Part shown: positions 1 through 7,412 of the stretch, in pieces
Numbering within the stretch: the first letter of the stretch is position 1
Layout: each line of letters starts with the position of its first letter
NCBI GenBank assembly: GCA_025927665.1
Contig: JAICKZ010000045.1
Span: 1-13,889 of the forward strand
DNA from: Steroidobacteraceae bacterium
Lineage (GTDB): Bacteria; Pseudomonadota; Gammaproteobacteria; Steroidobacterales; Steroidobacteraceae
Length of the DNA: 13,889 nucleotides
Direction: 5' to 3'
Translations under genes and position numbers: made by a program
The notes under the pieces: model-generated
The model's input: only the letters and a program-made list of their open reading frames with translations
Database searches by the model: none
What the model was told of the DNA's origin: nothing

Positions 1-98
1 GAAAGTATGGAATGCGCAGTCCTGTCTTATTAATTGACGATGAGTTTGTATGTGCTTACAAATTAGATCATGAAAGAGTGCAGGCATATCTCAAATAA
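1..98 (+). CDS. glutaredoxin-like DUF836 family protein, C-terminal end (partial)
   Basis: Only the last 31 codons lie in the window; the gene runs in from the left edge, with the first whole codon at 3 and a TAA stop at 96-98. The visible peptide begins KYGMRSPVLLIDDE and ends HERVQAYLK. The block Y-G-x-R-x-P-V-L-L-I-D followed by a short loop and a final amphipathic helix is the usual end of DUF836 glutaredoxin-like proteins: the cis-proline strand of a thioredoxin fold, then the last helix. The CxxC part, if present, is outside the window. A gene of this family just upstream of lepA is common in gammaproteobacteria, which supports the call. Its redox partner cannot be inferred from this fragment. 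Confidence 0.7.
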   Translation, partial: KYGMRSPVLLIDDEFVCAYKLDHERVQAYLK

Positions 99-201
99 AG
101 TTGATGGACTGCAGTATGCGCGAAGGATTGATGATTGGTTTGATGCAATCGCGGCGGTGCTGCAATTCGAATCAATGCAAAAAGAAAGCGCAACCCACTA
201 A
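70..201 (+). CDS. possible 43-residue small ORF overlapping the DUF836 gene end
   Basis: A frame opens at ATG 70, inside the last codons of the DUF836 gene, and runs 43 codons to TAA at 199-201. Its C-terminal part, around GLQYARRIDDWFDAIAAVLQ, is amphipathic and looks more protein-like than random sequence. No clear Shine-Dalgarno stands before the ATG and I recognise no family. It could be a small gene, the tail of a longer ancestral frame, or chance. The bases from here to lepA hold nothing else I can support except the promoter-like boxes at 300-331. Confidence 0.18.
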   Translation: MKECRHISNKVDGLQYARRIDDWFDAIAAVLQFESMQKESATH

Positions 202-299
202 GTGGTAAACCTGTTTTTACAACGAAGCGCCGAATCTACGCTACTAAATTAGCTCCGCTGGCCGTTTTGGTCGATTTTTGTGGCTTCATGTCAGCGAAG

Positions 300-331
300 T
301 TGTCTCATTGGCTTCCATACCCCGCTATAAT
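300..331 (+). promoter_or_regulatory. candidate sigma70-type promoter for lepA-lepB
   Basis: A perfect TATAAT lies at 326-331, 35 bases before the lepA ATG. The best upstream hexamer is TTGTCT at 300-305, but its 20-base spacer is longer than the usual 16-18; a 17-base spacer would place the weak hexamer TCTCAT at 303-308. Transcription would start near 338 and give a leader of roughly 28 bases. The -10 is convincing and the -35 is not. Confidence 0.42.
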
Positions 332-365
332 TCGCGACCTTTGTCCCGCGTCTTGTTGAGCTCCA

Positions 366-2165
366 ATGAAACTGATCCGCAACTTTTCCATTATTGCCCA
401 CGTCGATCATGGGAAGTCCACGCTTGCAGATCGTTTTATCCAACTGTGCGGTGGTTTGGATGCACGTGAAATGGAAAATCAGGTACTGGATTCCATGGAT
501 CTGGAACGCGAACGTGGCATTACTATTAAGGCACAAAGCGTAACTCTCAGATACCGCGCTCACGACGGTCAAACTTATCAATTGAATATGATTGATACCC
601 CGGGACATGTGGATTTTTCCTACGAAGTTTCGCGGTCACTAGCAGCTTGCGATGGCGCATTGTTGGTCGTTGATGCGGCTCAAGGTGTAGAAGCGCAGAG
701 TGTGGCTAATTGCTACACTGCATTGGAGCAGGGCCTGGAGGTCGTACCCGTTATCAACAAAATTGATTTGCCATCGGCTGATCCGGAGCGCGTGATTAAA
801 GAGATTGAAGAAATCATTGGCATTGAAGCGGAAGATGCGGTGCGCGTCAGTGCCAAGACCGGTGTAGGTGTGCCGGATCTGCTTGAAGAAATTATCAAGC
901 GAATTCCACAACCCAAGGGTGACCCAGTTGCGCCATTGCAAGCGTTGATCATCGACTCATGGTTTGATAACTATGTGGGAGTCGTCTCGCTGGTGCGTGT
1001 GATGAACGGCTCGCTGAAAGTAGGTGACAAAATTCGCGTCTGGACCACGGGGCGCGCGCATCAAGTAGATAAGCTGGGGCGCTTCACACCCAAGTCATTG
1101 GCTTGCAATGAATTGGCCACCGGAGAAGTCGGCTTTGTGATCGCAGGGATCAAAGAAATTAATGGTGCGCCTGTAGGTGATACGATTACGTTGGAAAATC
1201 GTCAATGTACACAACCATTGGCGGGTTTCAAACAAATCCAACCTCGTGTATTTGCCGGTTTGTTCACGGTGCGCTCCGATGATTACGAAGCCTTTCGTGA
1301 TGCACTTGCCAAACTTAAGCTTAATGACTCAGCACTACAATACGAGCCTGAAGTATCGACCGCGCTGGGCTTTGGATTTCGCTGCGGATTTTTAGGACTA
1401 CTGCACATGGACATTGTGCAGGAACGTCTCGAACGCGAATACGGTCTGGATTTAATCACTAGCGCGCCGACAGTTATCTATGAAATTGCTCTGACCAATG
1501 GCAATACGATCAATGTCGATAATCCCGCCAAACTACCCCCGAGCAATGAAATTGCCGAATTACGTGAGCCGATCATCACTGCCAATATATTGGTGCCACC
1601 GGAGCATGTCGGCGCCGTGTTGAAGCTCTGTAACGATAAACGTGGGCGTCAGAAAAAAATGTTGTACCTAGGCAATCAAGTATCGTTGCAATACGAGCTG
1701 CCCATGGCCGATGTCGTGTTGGATTTTTTTGATCGGCTTAAGTCTGTCAGTCGTGGCTATGCATCATTCGATTATGAGTTCAGTCATTTTGAACCAGCAC
1801 CCATGGTGAAACTTGATATTCTTATTAATGGCGACAAAGTGGATGCATTGTCCATCATCGTGCATAACGATTCGGCATATCATCGCGGTCGTGAGTTGGT
1901 CGACAAGATGCAAGAACTTATTCCACGCCAGATGTTCGAAGTCGCCGTGCAAGCTGCCATCGGTGCGCACGTCGTAGCGCGGGCAACGGTAAAGGCATTG
2001 CGCAAAAACGTCATTGCAAAGTGTTATGGCGGTGATATATCACGTAAGCGAAAATTGTTGGAAAAGCAAAAGGAGGGCAAGAAGCGCATGAAGCAAGTAG
2101 GTTCTGTCGAGATCCCGCAGGAAGCTTTTCTAGCGGTATTGCAAATAGGCAAAGACAAAAGTTGA
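366..2165 (+). CDS. lepA: elongation factor 4 (LepA/EF4), ribosome-associated translational GTPase
   Basis: LepA binds the 70S ribosome like EF-G and has been linked to back-translocation and to initiation and 30S biogenesis; it hydrolyses GTP. The protein is 599 residues, the same length as E. coli LepA. The G motifs are intact: AHVDHGKS (11-18), RGIT (50-53), DTPGH (77-81), NKID (131-134) and a SAKTG G5 loop. The catalytic His81 follows DTPG as in translational GTPases. Domains II and III, the EF-G domain V-like part and the lysine/arginine-rich LepA C-terminal domain (ending near IGKDKS) are all present. The ATG at 366 puts MKLIRNFSIIAH in the family position; the Shine-Dalgarno is weak (GAG at 359-361). 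lepB follows after 30 bases, so the two probably share a transcript. Confidence 0.97.
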   Translation: MKLIRNFSIIAHVDHGKSTLADRFIQLCGGLDAREMENQVLDSMDLERERGITIKAQSVTLRYRAHDGQTYQLNMIDTPGHVDFSYEVSRSLAACDGALLVVDAAQGVEAQSVANCYTALEQGLEVVPVINKIDLPSADPERVIKEIEEIIGIEAEDAVRVSAKTGVGVPDLLEEIIKRIPQPKGDPVAPLQALIIDSWFDNYVGVVSLVRVMNGSLKVGDKIRVWTTGRAHQVDKLGRFTPKSLACNELATGEVGFVIAGIKEINGAPVGDTITLENRQCTQPLAGFKQIQPRVFAGLFTVRSDDYEAFRDALAKLKLNDSALQYEPEVSTALGFGFRCGFLGLLHMDIVQERLEREYGLDLITSAPTVIYEIALTNGNTINVDNPAKLPPSNEIAELREPIITANILVPPEHVGAVLKLCNDKRGRQKKMLYLGNQVSLQYELPMADVVLDFFDRLKSVSRGYASFDYEFSHFEPAPMVKLDILINGDKVDALSIIVHNDSAYHRGRELVDKMQELIPRQMFEVAVQAAIGAHVVARATVKALRKNVIAKCYGGDISRKRKLLEKQKEGKKRMKQVGSVEIPQEAFLAVLQIGKDKS

Positions 2166-2195
2166 ATGTGGCATTGCTGCATGAGGAATTGAACA

Positions 2196-2993
2196 ATGAC
2201 TCTTGATTTTTCATTTTGGTTGCTGTTGTTATCGGTGATATGCGGCGTTGTCTGGGCCGTGGATAGTAAGTTCTTTAAACCAAGGCGTGTACGTCAGCAT
2301 GCATTGGATGCTGGCGGCAACGTGGTCTCAGTACCAGAGCCCTTAGCAGTGGAGTATGCGCGTTCGTTTTTCCCAGTTCTAATGATTGTGTTTTTACTGC
2401 GCGCGTTCTTATTCGAACCATTTCGAATTCCATCGGACTCGATGATGCCGGGTTTGCGTTCCGGTGATTTTATTTTTGTCAGCAAGTATTCGTATGGCAT
2501 TCGTTTGCCCATCATTAACAAGACCATTATCGAAACCGGCAAGCCGCAGCGCGGTGACGTCATTGTGTTTCGTTTGCCTAAAGATCCTTCGATTAACTAC
2601 ATCAAGCGTTTGATCGGTTTACCTGGCGATCATATTAAGGTTGTCAGTGATCAAGTCTATATCAATGGTGTTGCCATGACGTTAGAGCCGCAAGGCTGGT
2701 ACAGCGACGATCACTATTACAATGAACCCCTGGCCACAGAAGATTTGGGTACGGTCAAACATTTGGTGATGTTTCTGCCCAGTCGAGGTGCCGCCATGGA
2801 TTTTGAGGGAGTGGTGCCGGTTGGAGAGTATTTGTTCATGGGTGACAACCGTGACAACAGTAGAGATGGTCGCTTTCCCGAGGTCGGCTATGTGCCAGAT
2901 GAAAATCTCGTCGGCCGAGCACAGTTGATTTGGTTCAATTTCAGGCCCTGGAATATGCCGATTTTTAGCCGAATCGGAACTCGTATTCGATAG
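2196..2993 (+). CDS. lepB: signal peptidase I
   Basis: Inner-membrane serine protease that removes signal peptides from Sec- and Tat-exported proteins. The 265-residue protein has a first membrane helix at about 5-22, a short basic cytoplasmic loop, and a second helix at about 56-73. The periplasmic catalytic domain follows. The Ser-Lys dyad is visible: Ser82 in IPSDSMMPG and Lys137 in YIKRLIGLPGD. The family box GDNRDNSRDGR spans 216-226. Shorter than E. coli LepB (324) but within the normal range for the family. The residue before the serine is Asp rather than the usual Gly or Ala. A good Shine-Dalgarno (GAGGAA, 2183-2188) fixes the ATG at 2196. It lies directly downstream of lepA, the classic arrangement. 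Confidence 0.96.
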   Translation: MTLDFSFWLLLLSVICGVVWAVDSKFFKPRRVRQHALDAGGNVVSVPEPLAVEYARSFFPVLMIVFLLRAFLFEPFRIPSDSMMPGLRSGDFIFVSKYSYGIRLPIINKTIIETGKPQRGDVIVFRLPKDPSINYIKRLIGLPGDHIKVVSDQVYINGVAMTLEPQGWYSDDHYYNEPLATEDLGTVKHLVMFLPSRGAAMDFEGVVPVGEYLFMGDNRDNSRDGRFPEVGYVPDENLVGRAQLIWFNFRPWNMPIFSRIGTRIR

Positions 2994-3083
2994 TACGTCA
3001 CTAAAATCTGCATCTTGTCTCAAAACGGTTGGCTTGGTGCGTTTCAAGTCCGGTTCTGATCTAGACTTCAGCAATCAAAAGAC

Positions 3084-3087
3084 GGAG
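3084..3087 (+). promoter_or_regulatory. ribosome binding site deciding the DUF4845 start
   Basis: GGAG lies 6 bases before the ATG at 3094. It touches the in-frame ATG at 3088, which is therefore too close to be used, and it is far from upstream alternative starts such as the TTG at 3034. Confidence 0.6.
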
Positions 3088-3093
3088 ATGATT

Positions 3094-3486
3094 ATGCAGT
3101 ACGTTCAAAATCGAAAACAACAACGCGGCGCAACCATGTTGGGCATGTTGACCATCGTTGCCATACTTGGGTTGGCTTTGTATTCGATTATGCGGTTATG
3201 GCCTTTGTACTTTGAGTACTATTCAATTGTCCGCTCAATGCAAGAGGTAGCAAAGGATAATAAGGATGGTGCTGACATACCCCAACTGCGTAAGGGACTG
3301 GAGCGACATTGGGAGATCGAAGATATCAAATCACTGGATGTCAAAGATATTGAAATCAAAAAATTGGGTGCGGGGTTCCAGATACATGCTGAGTATGAAG
3401 CACGCACTAATTTTATCTCCAATATTTTCTGGGTGGTTGATTTCGATAAGACGGTAACCGTCGGTGGCGGCGGAGCTGGTGAGTAA
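3094..3486 (+). CDS. DUF4845 family single-pass membrane protein
   Basis: A protein of 130 residues from the ATG chosen by its Shine-Dalgarno. A short basic N-terminus (NRKQQRGATM) is followed by one hydrophobic helix at about 17-37, which resembles a type IV pilin-like N-terminal segment. A soluble domain follows, ending in the strand pattern WVVDFDKTVTV and a glycine-rich tail. Size, layout and position between lepB and rnc match DUF4845, a gammaproteobacterial family of unknown function. The likely topology is N-terminus in the cytoplasm and soluble domain in the periplasm. About 100 bases separate it from lepB, with no promoter I would defend. No function can be assigned beyond the membrane anchor. 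Confidence 0.82.
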   Translation: MQYVQNRKQQRGATMLGMLTIVAILGLALYSIMRLWPLYFEYYSIVRSMQEVAKDNKDGADIPQLRKGLERHWEIEDIKSLDVKDIEIKKLGAGFQIHAEYEARTNFISNIFWVVDFDKTVTVGGGGAGE

Positions 3487-3530
3487 TTGCAGCCTTGCAT
3501 TCAGGGAATGTACTTGTTAAGTGTGATGAT

Positions 3531-4220
3531 TTGAAAACACTCTCAGAATGGTTGCGTGATGTTTTCGGTTATCAATGCCGTGAACTGCGTATTTTCGAAG
3601 CAGCGCTCACCCATCGTAGTGTGGGCGGTCAGCACAATGAGCGTCTGGAGTTTCTTGGCGATGCGGTGCTCAACTGTGTCACAGCGGATTTGTTGTACCG
3701 GCACTTTCCTCAGGCACCCGAAGGAGAATTGTCACGATATCGTGCGACACTGGTGAGCGGTGAATCATTGGCGACATTGGCCAGTGAGATTAATCTTGGT
3801 GAACGTATGCAACTAGGTGGCGGCGAATTAAAGTCGGGAGGCTTCCGTCGCAAATCCATTCTTGCCGATGGTTTTGAAGCAATACTCGGTGCAGTGTATC
3901 TTGATGGTGGATTTAACGCAGCAGCTGCGGTGATTGAAAAAATGTTCTTACCGCGATTGTCGAATCTACCCGACGCAGCGCAACTCAAAGATCCCAAGAC
4001 TCGCTTGCAAGAGGCATTGCAGGCACGTGCAGTCGCGTTGCCGGAGTATGAGGTTGAATCCATTATGGGTGAACCTCATGCACAGCAGTTTCATGTACGT
4101 TGTGAAGTCGTGGCACTATCAATTAAAACCCATGGCGAGGGCGGTAGCCGCCGCGCAGCGGAACAAGAATCTGCAAAGCTGGCGATGGAACGATTGCAAG
4201 CGCTGTGGAAGCTTTCCTGA
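3531..4220 (+). CDS. rnc: ribonuclease III
   Basis: Double-strand-specific endoribonuclease that processes the rRNA precursor and some mRNAs and works as a Mg2+-dependent homodimer. The signature HNERLEFLGDAVL is at 35-47. The four acidic metal ligands appear as Glu40, Asp44, Asp113 and Glu116, one off from E. coli 41/45/114/117. A double-stranded-RNA-binding domain fills about 155-225 and ends with the expected A-A-E-Q-E-S-A-K-L helix. The start is uncertain because there is no in-frame ATG. TTG 3531 gives 229 residues that align with E. coli RNase III from the first residues (FGY at 12-14). TTG 3495 would add 12 residues and lies 8 bases after the DUF4845 stop. Neither has a strong Shine-Dalgarno. 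I prefer 3531 on homology. Confidence 0.95.
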   Translation: MKTLSEWLRDVFGYQCRELRIFEAALTHRSVGGQHNERLEFLGDAVLNCVTADLLYRHFPQAPEGELSRYRATLVSGESLATLASEINLGERMQLGGGELKSGGFRRKSILADGFEAILGAVYLDGGFNAAAAVIEKMFLPRLSNLPDAAQLKDPKTRLQEALQARAVALPEYEVESIMGEPHAQQFHVRCEVVALSIKTHGEGGSRRAAEQESAKLAMERLQALWKLS

Positions 4221-4303
4221 AACTGCATCGAAAATTATTACGCTCGCCACATTAAGCTCGCTTGTCAGCACAATATTTTTTCTTAATTATTTGATCCTTT
4301 CCA

Positions 4304-5254
4304 ATGAATGACTCTGAAAACACCATGCACAGCGACTCTGCCAACAGCCTGATTAACGAAGATTATCACTGCGGCTTTGCAGCCATCGTGGGACGTCCAA
4401 ATGTTGGCAAATCTACCTTAATCAATGCTCTGCTGAAACGGAAAATCAGCATTATTTCGCCCAAGCCACAAACCACACGACATCGCGTGTTGGGAATTCT
4501 GACGCGACCGCACTATCAAATTATTTTTGTGGACACGCCAGGCATTCACAGCAGCGGGCGACGCATGATGAATCGCTACATGAATCGTTCCGCACAAGCA
4601 TCGCTTACAGATGCAGATGTCATTGTATTTGTGATTGAGGCATTGACCTGGACGGATGAAGATCAATTTGTACTCGATAGCATCAAGCAAAGTGGTCATC
4701 GACTATTATTATTGGTTAACAAAGTCGACAAGGTTCATCCCAAGTCGCGCTTGCTACCTTTCATTACTGAAGTCGCCGGCAAGGCTGAGTTTATTGAAGT
4801 GATTCCTATTGCTGGCAGCAAGCGTATTAATCTTGATCAATTGCCAGACATGATTGCCAAATATTTGCCGTTGTCGCCACCGCATTTTCCCGAAGATCAA
4901 CATACGGATCGCAGTGAACAGTTTTTAGCGGCAGAAATTATTCGCGAGAAATTGACCTGGCGCTTGCAACAGGAACTGCCGTATGGAATAACGGTTGAAA
5001 TTGAACGTTTCGAGTTCGATGATGAAAGTGGCAAGTTGATTATCAATGCAGTTATTTGGGTAGAGCGCACCGGGCAAAAAGCCATTGTGATTGGTGACAA
5101 AGGTGAAGGTCTTAAAACGGTTGGTCGTTCTGCGCGGCTTGAGTTATCTAAACTATTGGGCAAGCCAGTGCATTTGGAATTGTGGGTTAAAGTTAAAGAG
5201 AATTGGTCGGACAGCGAGGCCGCGTTAAGACAGTTTGGATATGATGCGATTTAG
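4304..5254 (+). CDS. era: GTPase Era
   Basis: Essential GTPase of small-subunit assembly; its KH domain binds the 3' end of 16S rRNA. The 316-residue protein is somewhat longer than E. coli Era (301) because about 15 extra polar residues precede the conserved CGFAAIVG. Visible motifs are G1 GRPNVGKS (30-37), G2 within TTRHR (57-61), G3 DTPG (77-80) and G4 NKVD (139-142). The KH domain contains LPYG (225-228) and the GxxG loop GDKG (264-267). The G5 loop is odd: where E. coli has PISAE this protein has PIAGS (168-172). There is no obvious Shine-Dalgarno before ATG 4304; a second in-frame ATG at 4325 is possible. It follows rnc after 83 bases, as in the standard rnc-era-recO cluster. Confidence 0.95.
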   Translation: MNDSENTMHSDSANSLINEDYHCGFAAIVGRPNVGKSTLINALLKRKISIISPKPQTTRHRVLGILTRPHYQIIFVDTPGIHSSGRRMMNRYMNRSAQASLTDADVIVFVIEALTWTDEDQFVLDSIKQSGHRLLLLVNKVDKVHPKSRLLPFITEVAGKAEFIEVIPIAGSKRINLDQLPDMIAKYLPLSPPHFPEDQHTDRSEQFLAAEIIREKLTWRLQQELPYGITVEIERFEFDDESGKLIINAVIWVERTGQKAIVIGDKGEGLKTVGRSARLELSKLLGKPVHLELWVKVKENWSDSEAALRQFGYDAI

Positions 5255-5284
5255 CGCGCTGTGCTTACGATGGAGAAGAATTGT

Positions 5285-5317
5285 TTCATCGCAGCGGAAA
5301 TTTGTAGATGCGATGAA
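5285..5317 (+). repeat. short inverted repeat between era and recO
   Basis: TTCATCGC (5285-5292) is matched exactly by GCGATGAA (5310-5317) across a 17-base loop. This gives an 8-bp stem in the 138-base gap between era and recO. There is no T-tract after it, so it is not a typical terminator. It may be a weak mRNA hairpin or chance. Confidence 0.25.
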
Positions 5318-5392
5318 TCGCGTTGCGACGCTATAAATAGATCCGCTATGTTTTTGCAACGCGTGCTTGAGTCGAACTAATCGATTGGTTTC

Positions 5393-6124
5393 ATGTCCAG
5401 CGCCAACTCACATCGCATTCAACTGCAACCTGCCTATGTGTTGCATCATCGCCCCTATCGCGATACCAGTCGTATTGTTGAGTTATTTACTCGCGATTAT
5501 GGCCGGCTAACGGTCTTTGCGCGCGGCGTGCGTGGGAACAAGTCTGGATGGTCAGCAGCACTGCAACCATTTCAATCATTGTTGGTATCATGGTCAGGTC
5601 GAGGTGAAGCGGGGCAGCTGAGCGGTGCGGAGTTGGTGGGTGCACCTCAAGCATTAACGGCGTCGCGCTTGATGAGCGGATTTTACCTCAACGAATTGAT
5701 GTTGAAGTTATTGCACAACCACGATCCGCATCCTGATATTTTTCAACTGTACGAACAAACCATTGTATCGCTCAAATCCGATATAGATCAGTTGATCGTC
5801 TTAAGGCTGTTCGAGAAACGCTTATTGGGTTTGTTAGGTTTTGGGTTGTCGCTGAACACGGAAGCAATGACGGGCAATGAAATTGTTGCTGACCGTTGTT
5901 ATCGCTTCGTCATGGAGTCTGGCGCAGTAGCGATCGATGCAGAAGCAGATCCCAGTAAGGGCGTTTATCACGGCCATACTTTGCTGGCGTTGGCGAACGA
6001 TAACTTAAGTGATGTGCAACATTGCCAAGCAGTACGTTATCTACTGCGTAGCGCATTGGATCGTTTGCTGGAAGGACGCCCATTACAAAGTCGTGTGATC
6101 ATGACTGACATGAGACGCTATTAA
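5393..6124 (+). CDS. recO: DNA repair protein RecO
   Basis: Recombination mediator that, with RecR, loads RecA onto SSB-coated single strands in the RecF pathway. The 243-residue length matches E. coli RecO (242). The N-terminal OB fold shows the family pattern AYVLHHRPYRDTSRIVELFT, then a G-R-L-T-V-F-A-R-G-V-R-G run (about 37-48) and a PFQ strand. The C-terminal part is helical with the LLGLLGFG element. The four zinc-binding cysteines seen in some RecO proteins are absent, as in E. coli. There is no clear Shine-Dalgarno. It sits between era and the acpS region, where recO is expected. Confidence 0.94.
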   Translation: MSSANSHRIQLQPAYVLHHRPYRDTSRIVELFTRDYGRLTVFARGVRGNKSGWSAALQPFQSLLVSWSGRGEAGQLSGAELVGAPQALTASRLMSGFYLNELMLKLLHNHDPHPDIFQLYEQTIVSLKSDIDQLIVLRLFEKRLLGLLGFGLSLNTEAMTGNEIVADRCYRFVMESGAVAIDAEADPSKGVYHGHTLLALANDNLSDVQHCQAVRYLLRSALDRLLEGRPLQSRVIMTDMRRY

Positions 6125-6147
6125 AATAGCAAAGCAAGTGTGAACAC

Positions 6148-6252
6148 ATGAATAGCTTTCATTTGGATATAAAAGTAAATCACGTATCGATGTTGCAAAA
6201 GCTGTATAACCCAATAATACGATTGATGACTGCGACAAGGGGACATGCATGA
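6148..6252 (+). pseudogene. pdxJ: probable pdxJ relic: N- and C-terminal ends fused in a 34-codon frame
   Basis: The frame lies exactly where pdxJ (pyridoxine 5'-phosphate synthase) stands in the canonical recO-pdxJ-acpS order. Residues 6-18, LDIKVNHVSMLQK, align without a gap to the PdxJ N-terminal strand typically written LGVNIDHVATLRQ: L, H, V and L are identical and most other positions conservative. The end, IIRLMTATRG, resembles the PdxJ C-terminus (E. coli MKRLMLEARG). Its stop overlaps the acpS start as ATGA, typical of an intact pdxJ-acpS junction. About 200 codons of TIM barrel are missing, so it cannot be an enzyme. The similarity is judged from memory of the family, without a search. 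It may still be translated and couple ribosomes to acpS; an unrelated leader peptide is the alternative. Confidence 0.55.
6238..6243 (+). promoter_or_regulatory. strong ribosome binding site of acpS
   Basis: AGGGGA stands 5 bases before the acpS ATG at 6249 and lies inside the last codons of the small upstream frame. It fixes the acpS start. Confidence 0.7.
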
Positions 6253-6632
6253 TCTTTGGTATTGGTACTGATTTGGTCAAGCTTGAACGCATGCAAAAAG
6301 TTTATGAGCGTCATGGCGAGCGCTTGGTCAATCATCTATTGTTGCCACAAGAACTCGAACTATTCAAAACCAACAAACGACCGGTACGTTTTCTTGCCAT
6401 GAGATTTGCCGCCAAAGAGGCTGTTGTCAAAGCATTGGGCACCGGCTTTTCACATGGCATGTGGATCAAAGACTGTGGTTTTCTACCGAACAGTTGGGGT
6501 AAGCCAGAAATAATTTGGTCAGAGCGTGGCCGGGCATTGGCTGATAAATTTGGTGTAGGTGAAGGCCACCTTACACTTACGGATGAAGATGGATTGATCG
6601 TTGCAATGGCGGTGTTGATGAAGCGAGTGTGA
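6249..6632 (+). CDS. acpS: holo-[acyl-carrier-protein] synthase
   Basis: Transfers 4'-phosphopantetheine from CoA to a serine of apo-ACP, making the carrier usable for fatty-acid synthesis. The 127-residue protein shows the family landmarks: GIGTDLVKLER at 4-14, with Asp8 as a Mg2+ ligand, and RFAAKEAVVKALGTG at 52-66, with Glu57 as the second ligand. It ends with the LTLTDEDGLIVAMAVL strand pair. Length matches E. coli AcpS (126). The start is set by a strong Shine-Dalgarno and by the ATGA overlap with the preceding relic frame. The TGA stop (6630-6632) directly abuts the stop codon of the convergent acetyltransferase gene, with no base between them. Confidence 0.95.
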   Translation: MIFGIGTDLVKLERMQKVYERHGERLVNHLLLPQELELFKTNKRPVRFLAMRFAAKEAVVKALGTGFSHGMWIKDCGFLPNSWGKPEIIWSERGRALADKFGVGEGHLTLTDEDGLIVAMAVLMKRV

Positions 6633-7226
6633 TTATTGCGTCGGATCAGGTCGATCATAGACAACGCATTGTTTGTATTCATCAATGGTATATGGCTTCA
6701 GGGCTTTTATCATCACACGTAGGTCGTGTATTAGACTGCCGAATTTTACAGCCTTACGTTGACGCACTTCGACGTAACCGCACTTCTTCCAGAAGCGTTC
6801 CGCTTTGTGGTTATTGACGATGATTCCAAGACGAATCCAGTTAGTGCTGTTGAGTGCGATCCATTTTTCAAGTTGCGAATAAACCATATTGGCAATTCCA
6901 GTAGCATGCAATGATGTAGCAACCATAAAAAAACTAATTTGCCAAACACGTGGCGCGAGAAAATCAGACAATATTATTGTCACACCAATCAAATTGTTAT
7001 TGCAGTCGAAGAAACCAATTATATAGCGTTGGTTAAAAGGTATTTCTGCGGGCGGGAGTTCATCAAATTCCCGTTGCGCCTCATCGTCACGCACCGGCAT
7101 GCCATTGGCCATCAAGAAGAATTCTGGATTGGAACTGTAAAAATGTTGCAACCTCGGGATGTCGTCGTCATTCAATTCATAAGCAGAAAACTTACCGGTT
7201 TTAAATAGTATTTGATGATTGTGCAT
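6633..7226 (-). CDS. GNAT family N-acetyltransferase
   Basis: A 197-residue protein on the opposite strand to all other intact genes here. The fold pattern is GNAT: an N-terminal helix pair with FFLMANGMPVRDDEA, a strand pair GFFDCNNNLIGVTIIL, and the long strand VWQISFFMV. The pyrophosphate-loop region follows as HATGIA (107-112), in place of the usual R/QxxGxG/A, and then VNNHKAERFWKKCGYVEV (137-154), the common C-terminal acetyltransferase signature. It probably uses acetyl-CoA; the substrate cannot be told. The ATG at 7226 has a weak AGG 10 bases upstream. It breaks the forward run between acpS and the exonuclease gene, so it may have been inserted there. The 180-base gap to the divergent exonuclease gene presumably holds both promoters, but I could not place them well. 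Confidence 0.85.
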   Translation of the reverse strand: MHNHQILFKTGKFSAYELNDDDIPRLQHFYSSNPEFFLMANGMPVRDDEAQREFDELPPAEIPFNQRYIIGFFDCNNNLIGVTIILSDFLAPRVWQISFFMVATSLHATGIANMVYSQLEKWIALNSTNWIRLGIIVNNHKAERFWKKCGYVEVRQRKAVKFGSLIHDLRVMIKALKPYTIDEYKQCVVYDRPDPTQ

Positions 7227-7412
7227 ACGACAAAGACCTGCTTCTGCGCGTCAGCTTATCGATCATAACAATATCCATCATCAAACGATCTGGCAATCAA
7301 TTCAATTCTTAACTTGGGAAAAGCTCAAACAACGCCACAGATTGATTGTCAGGCGCAAAATGATCTCAATAGGTAGAATATCGCTCTGATCATACTTATA
7401 CGGGTCTTGGCT

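Noticed and set aside
2682..3074. Minus-strand open frame of 130 codons opposite the end of lepB
   Set aside because: It lies almost wholly antisense to lepB, whose motifs are certain there; composition is typical of a codon-bias shadow and no domain is visible.
3934..4311. Plus-strand frame of 125 codons overlapping the rnc 3' half and the rnc-era gap
   Set aside because: It overlaps the double-stranded-RNA-binding domain of RNase III in another frame, has no ribosome site and no recognisable motif.
5332..5337. TATAAA as a -10 box for recO
   Set aside because: No acceptable -35 hexamer at 16-18 bases; recO may equally be transcribed with era.
7346..7379. TTGTCA and TAGAAT as a promoter for the exonuclease gene
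   Set aside because: The boxes are good but 22 bases apart, too far for a standard sigma70 promoter.
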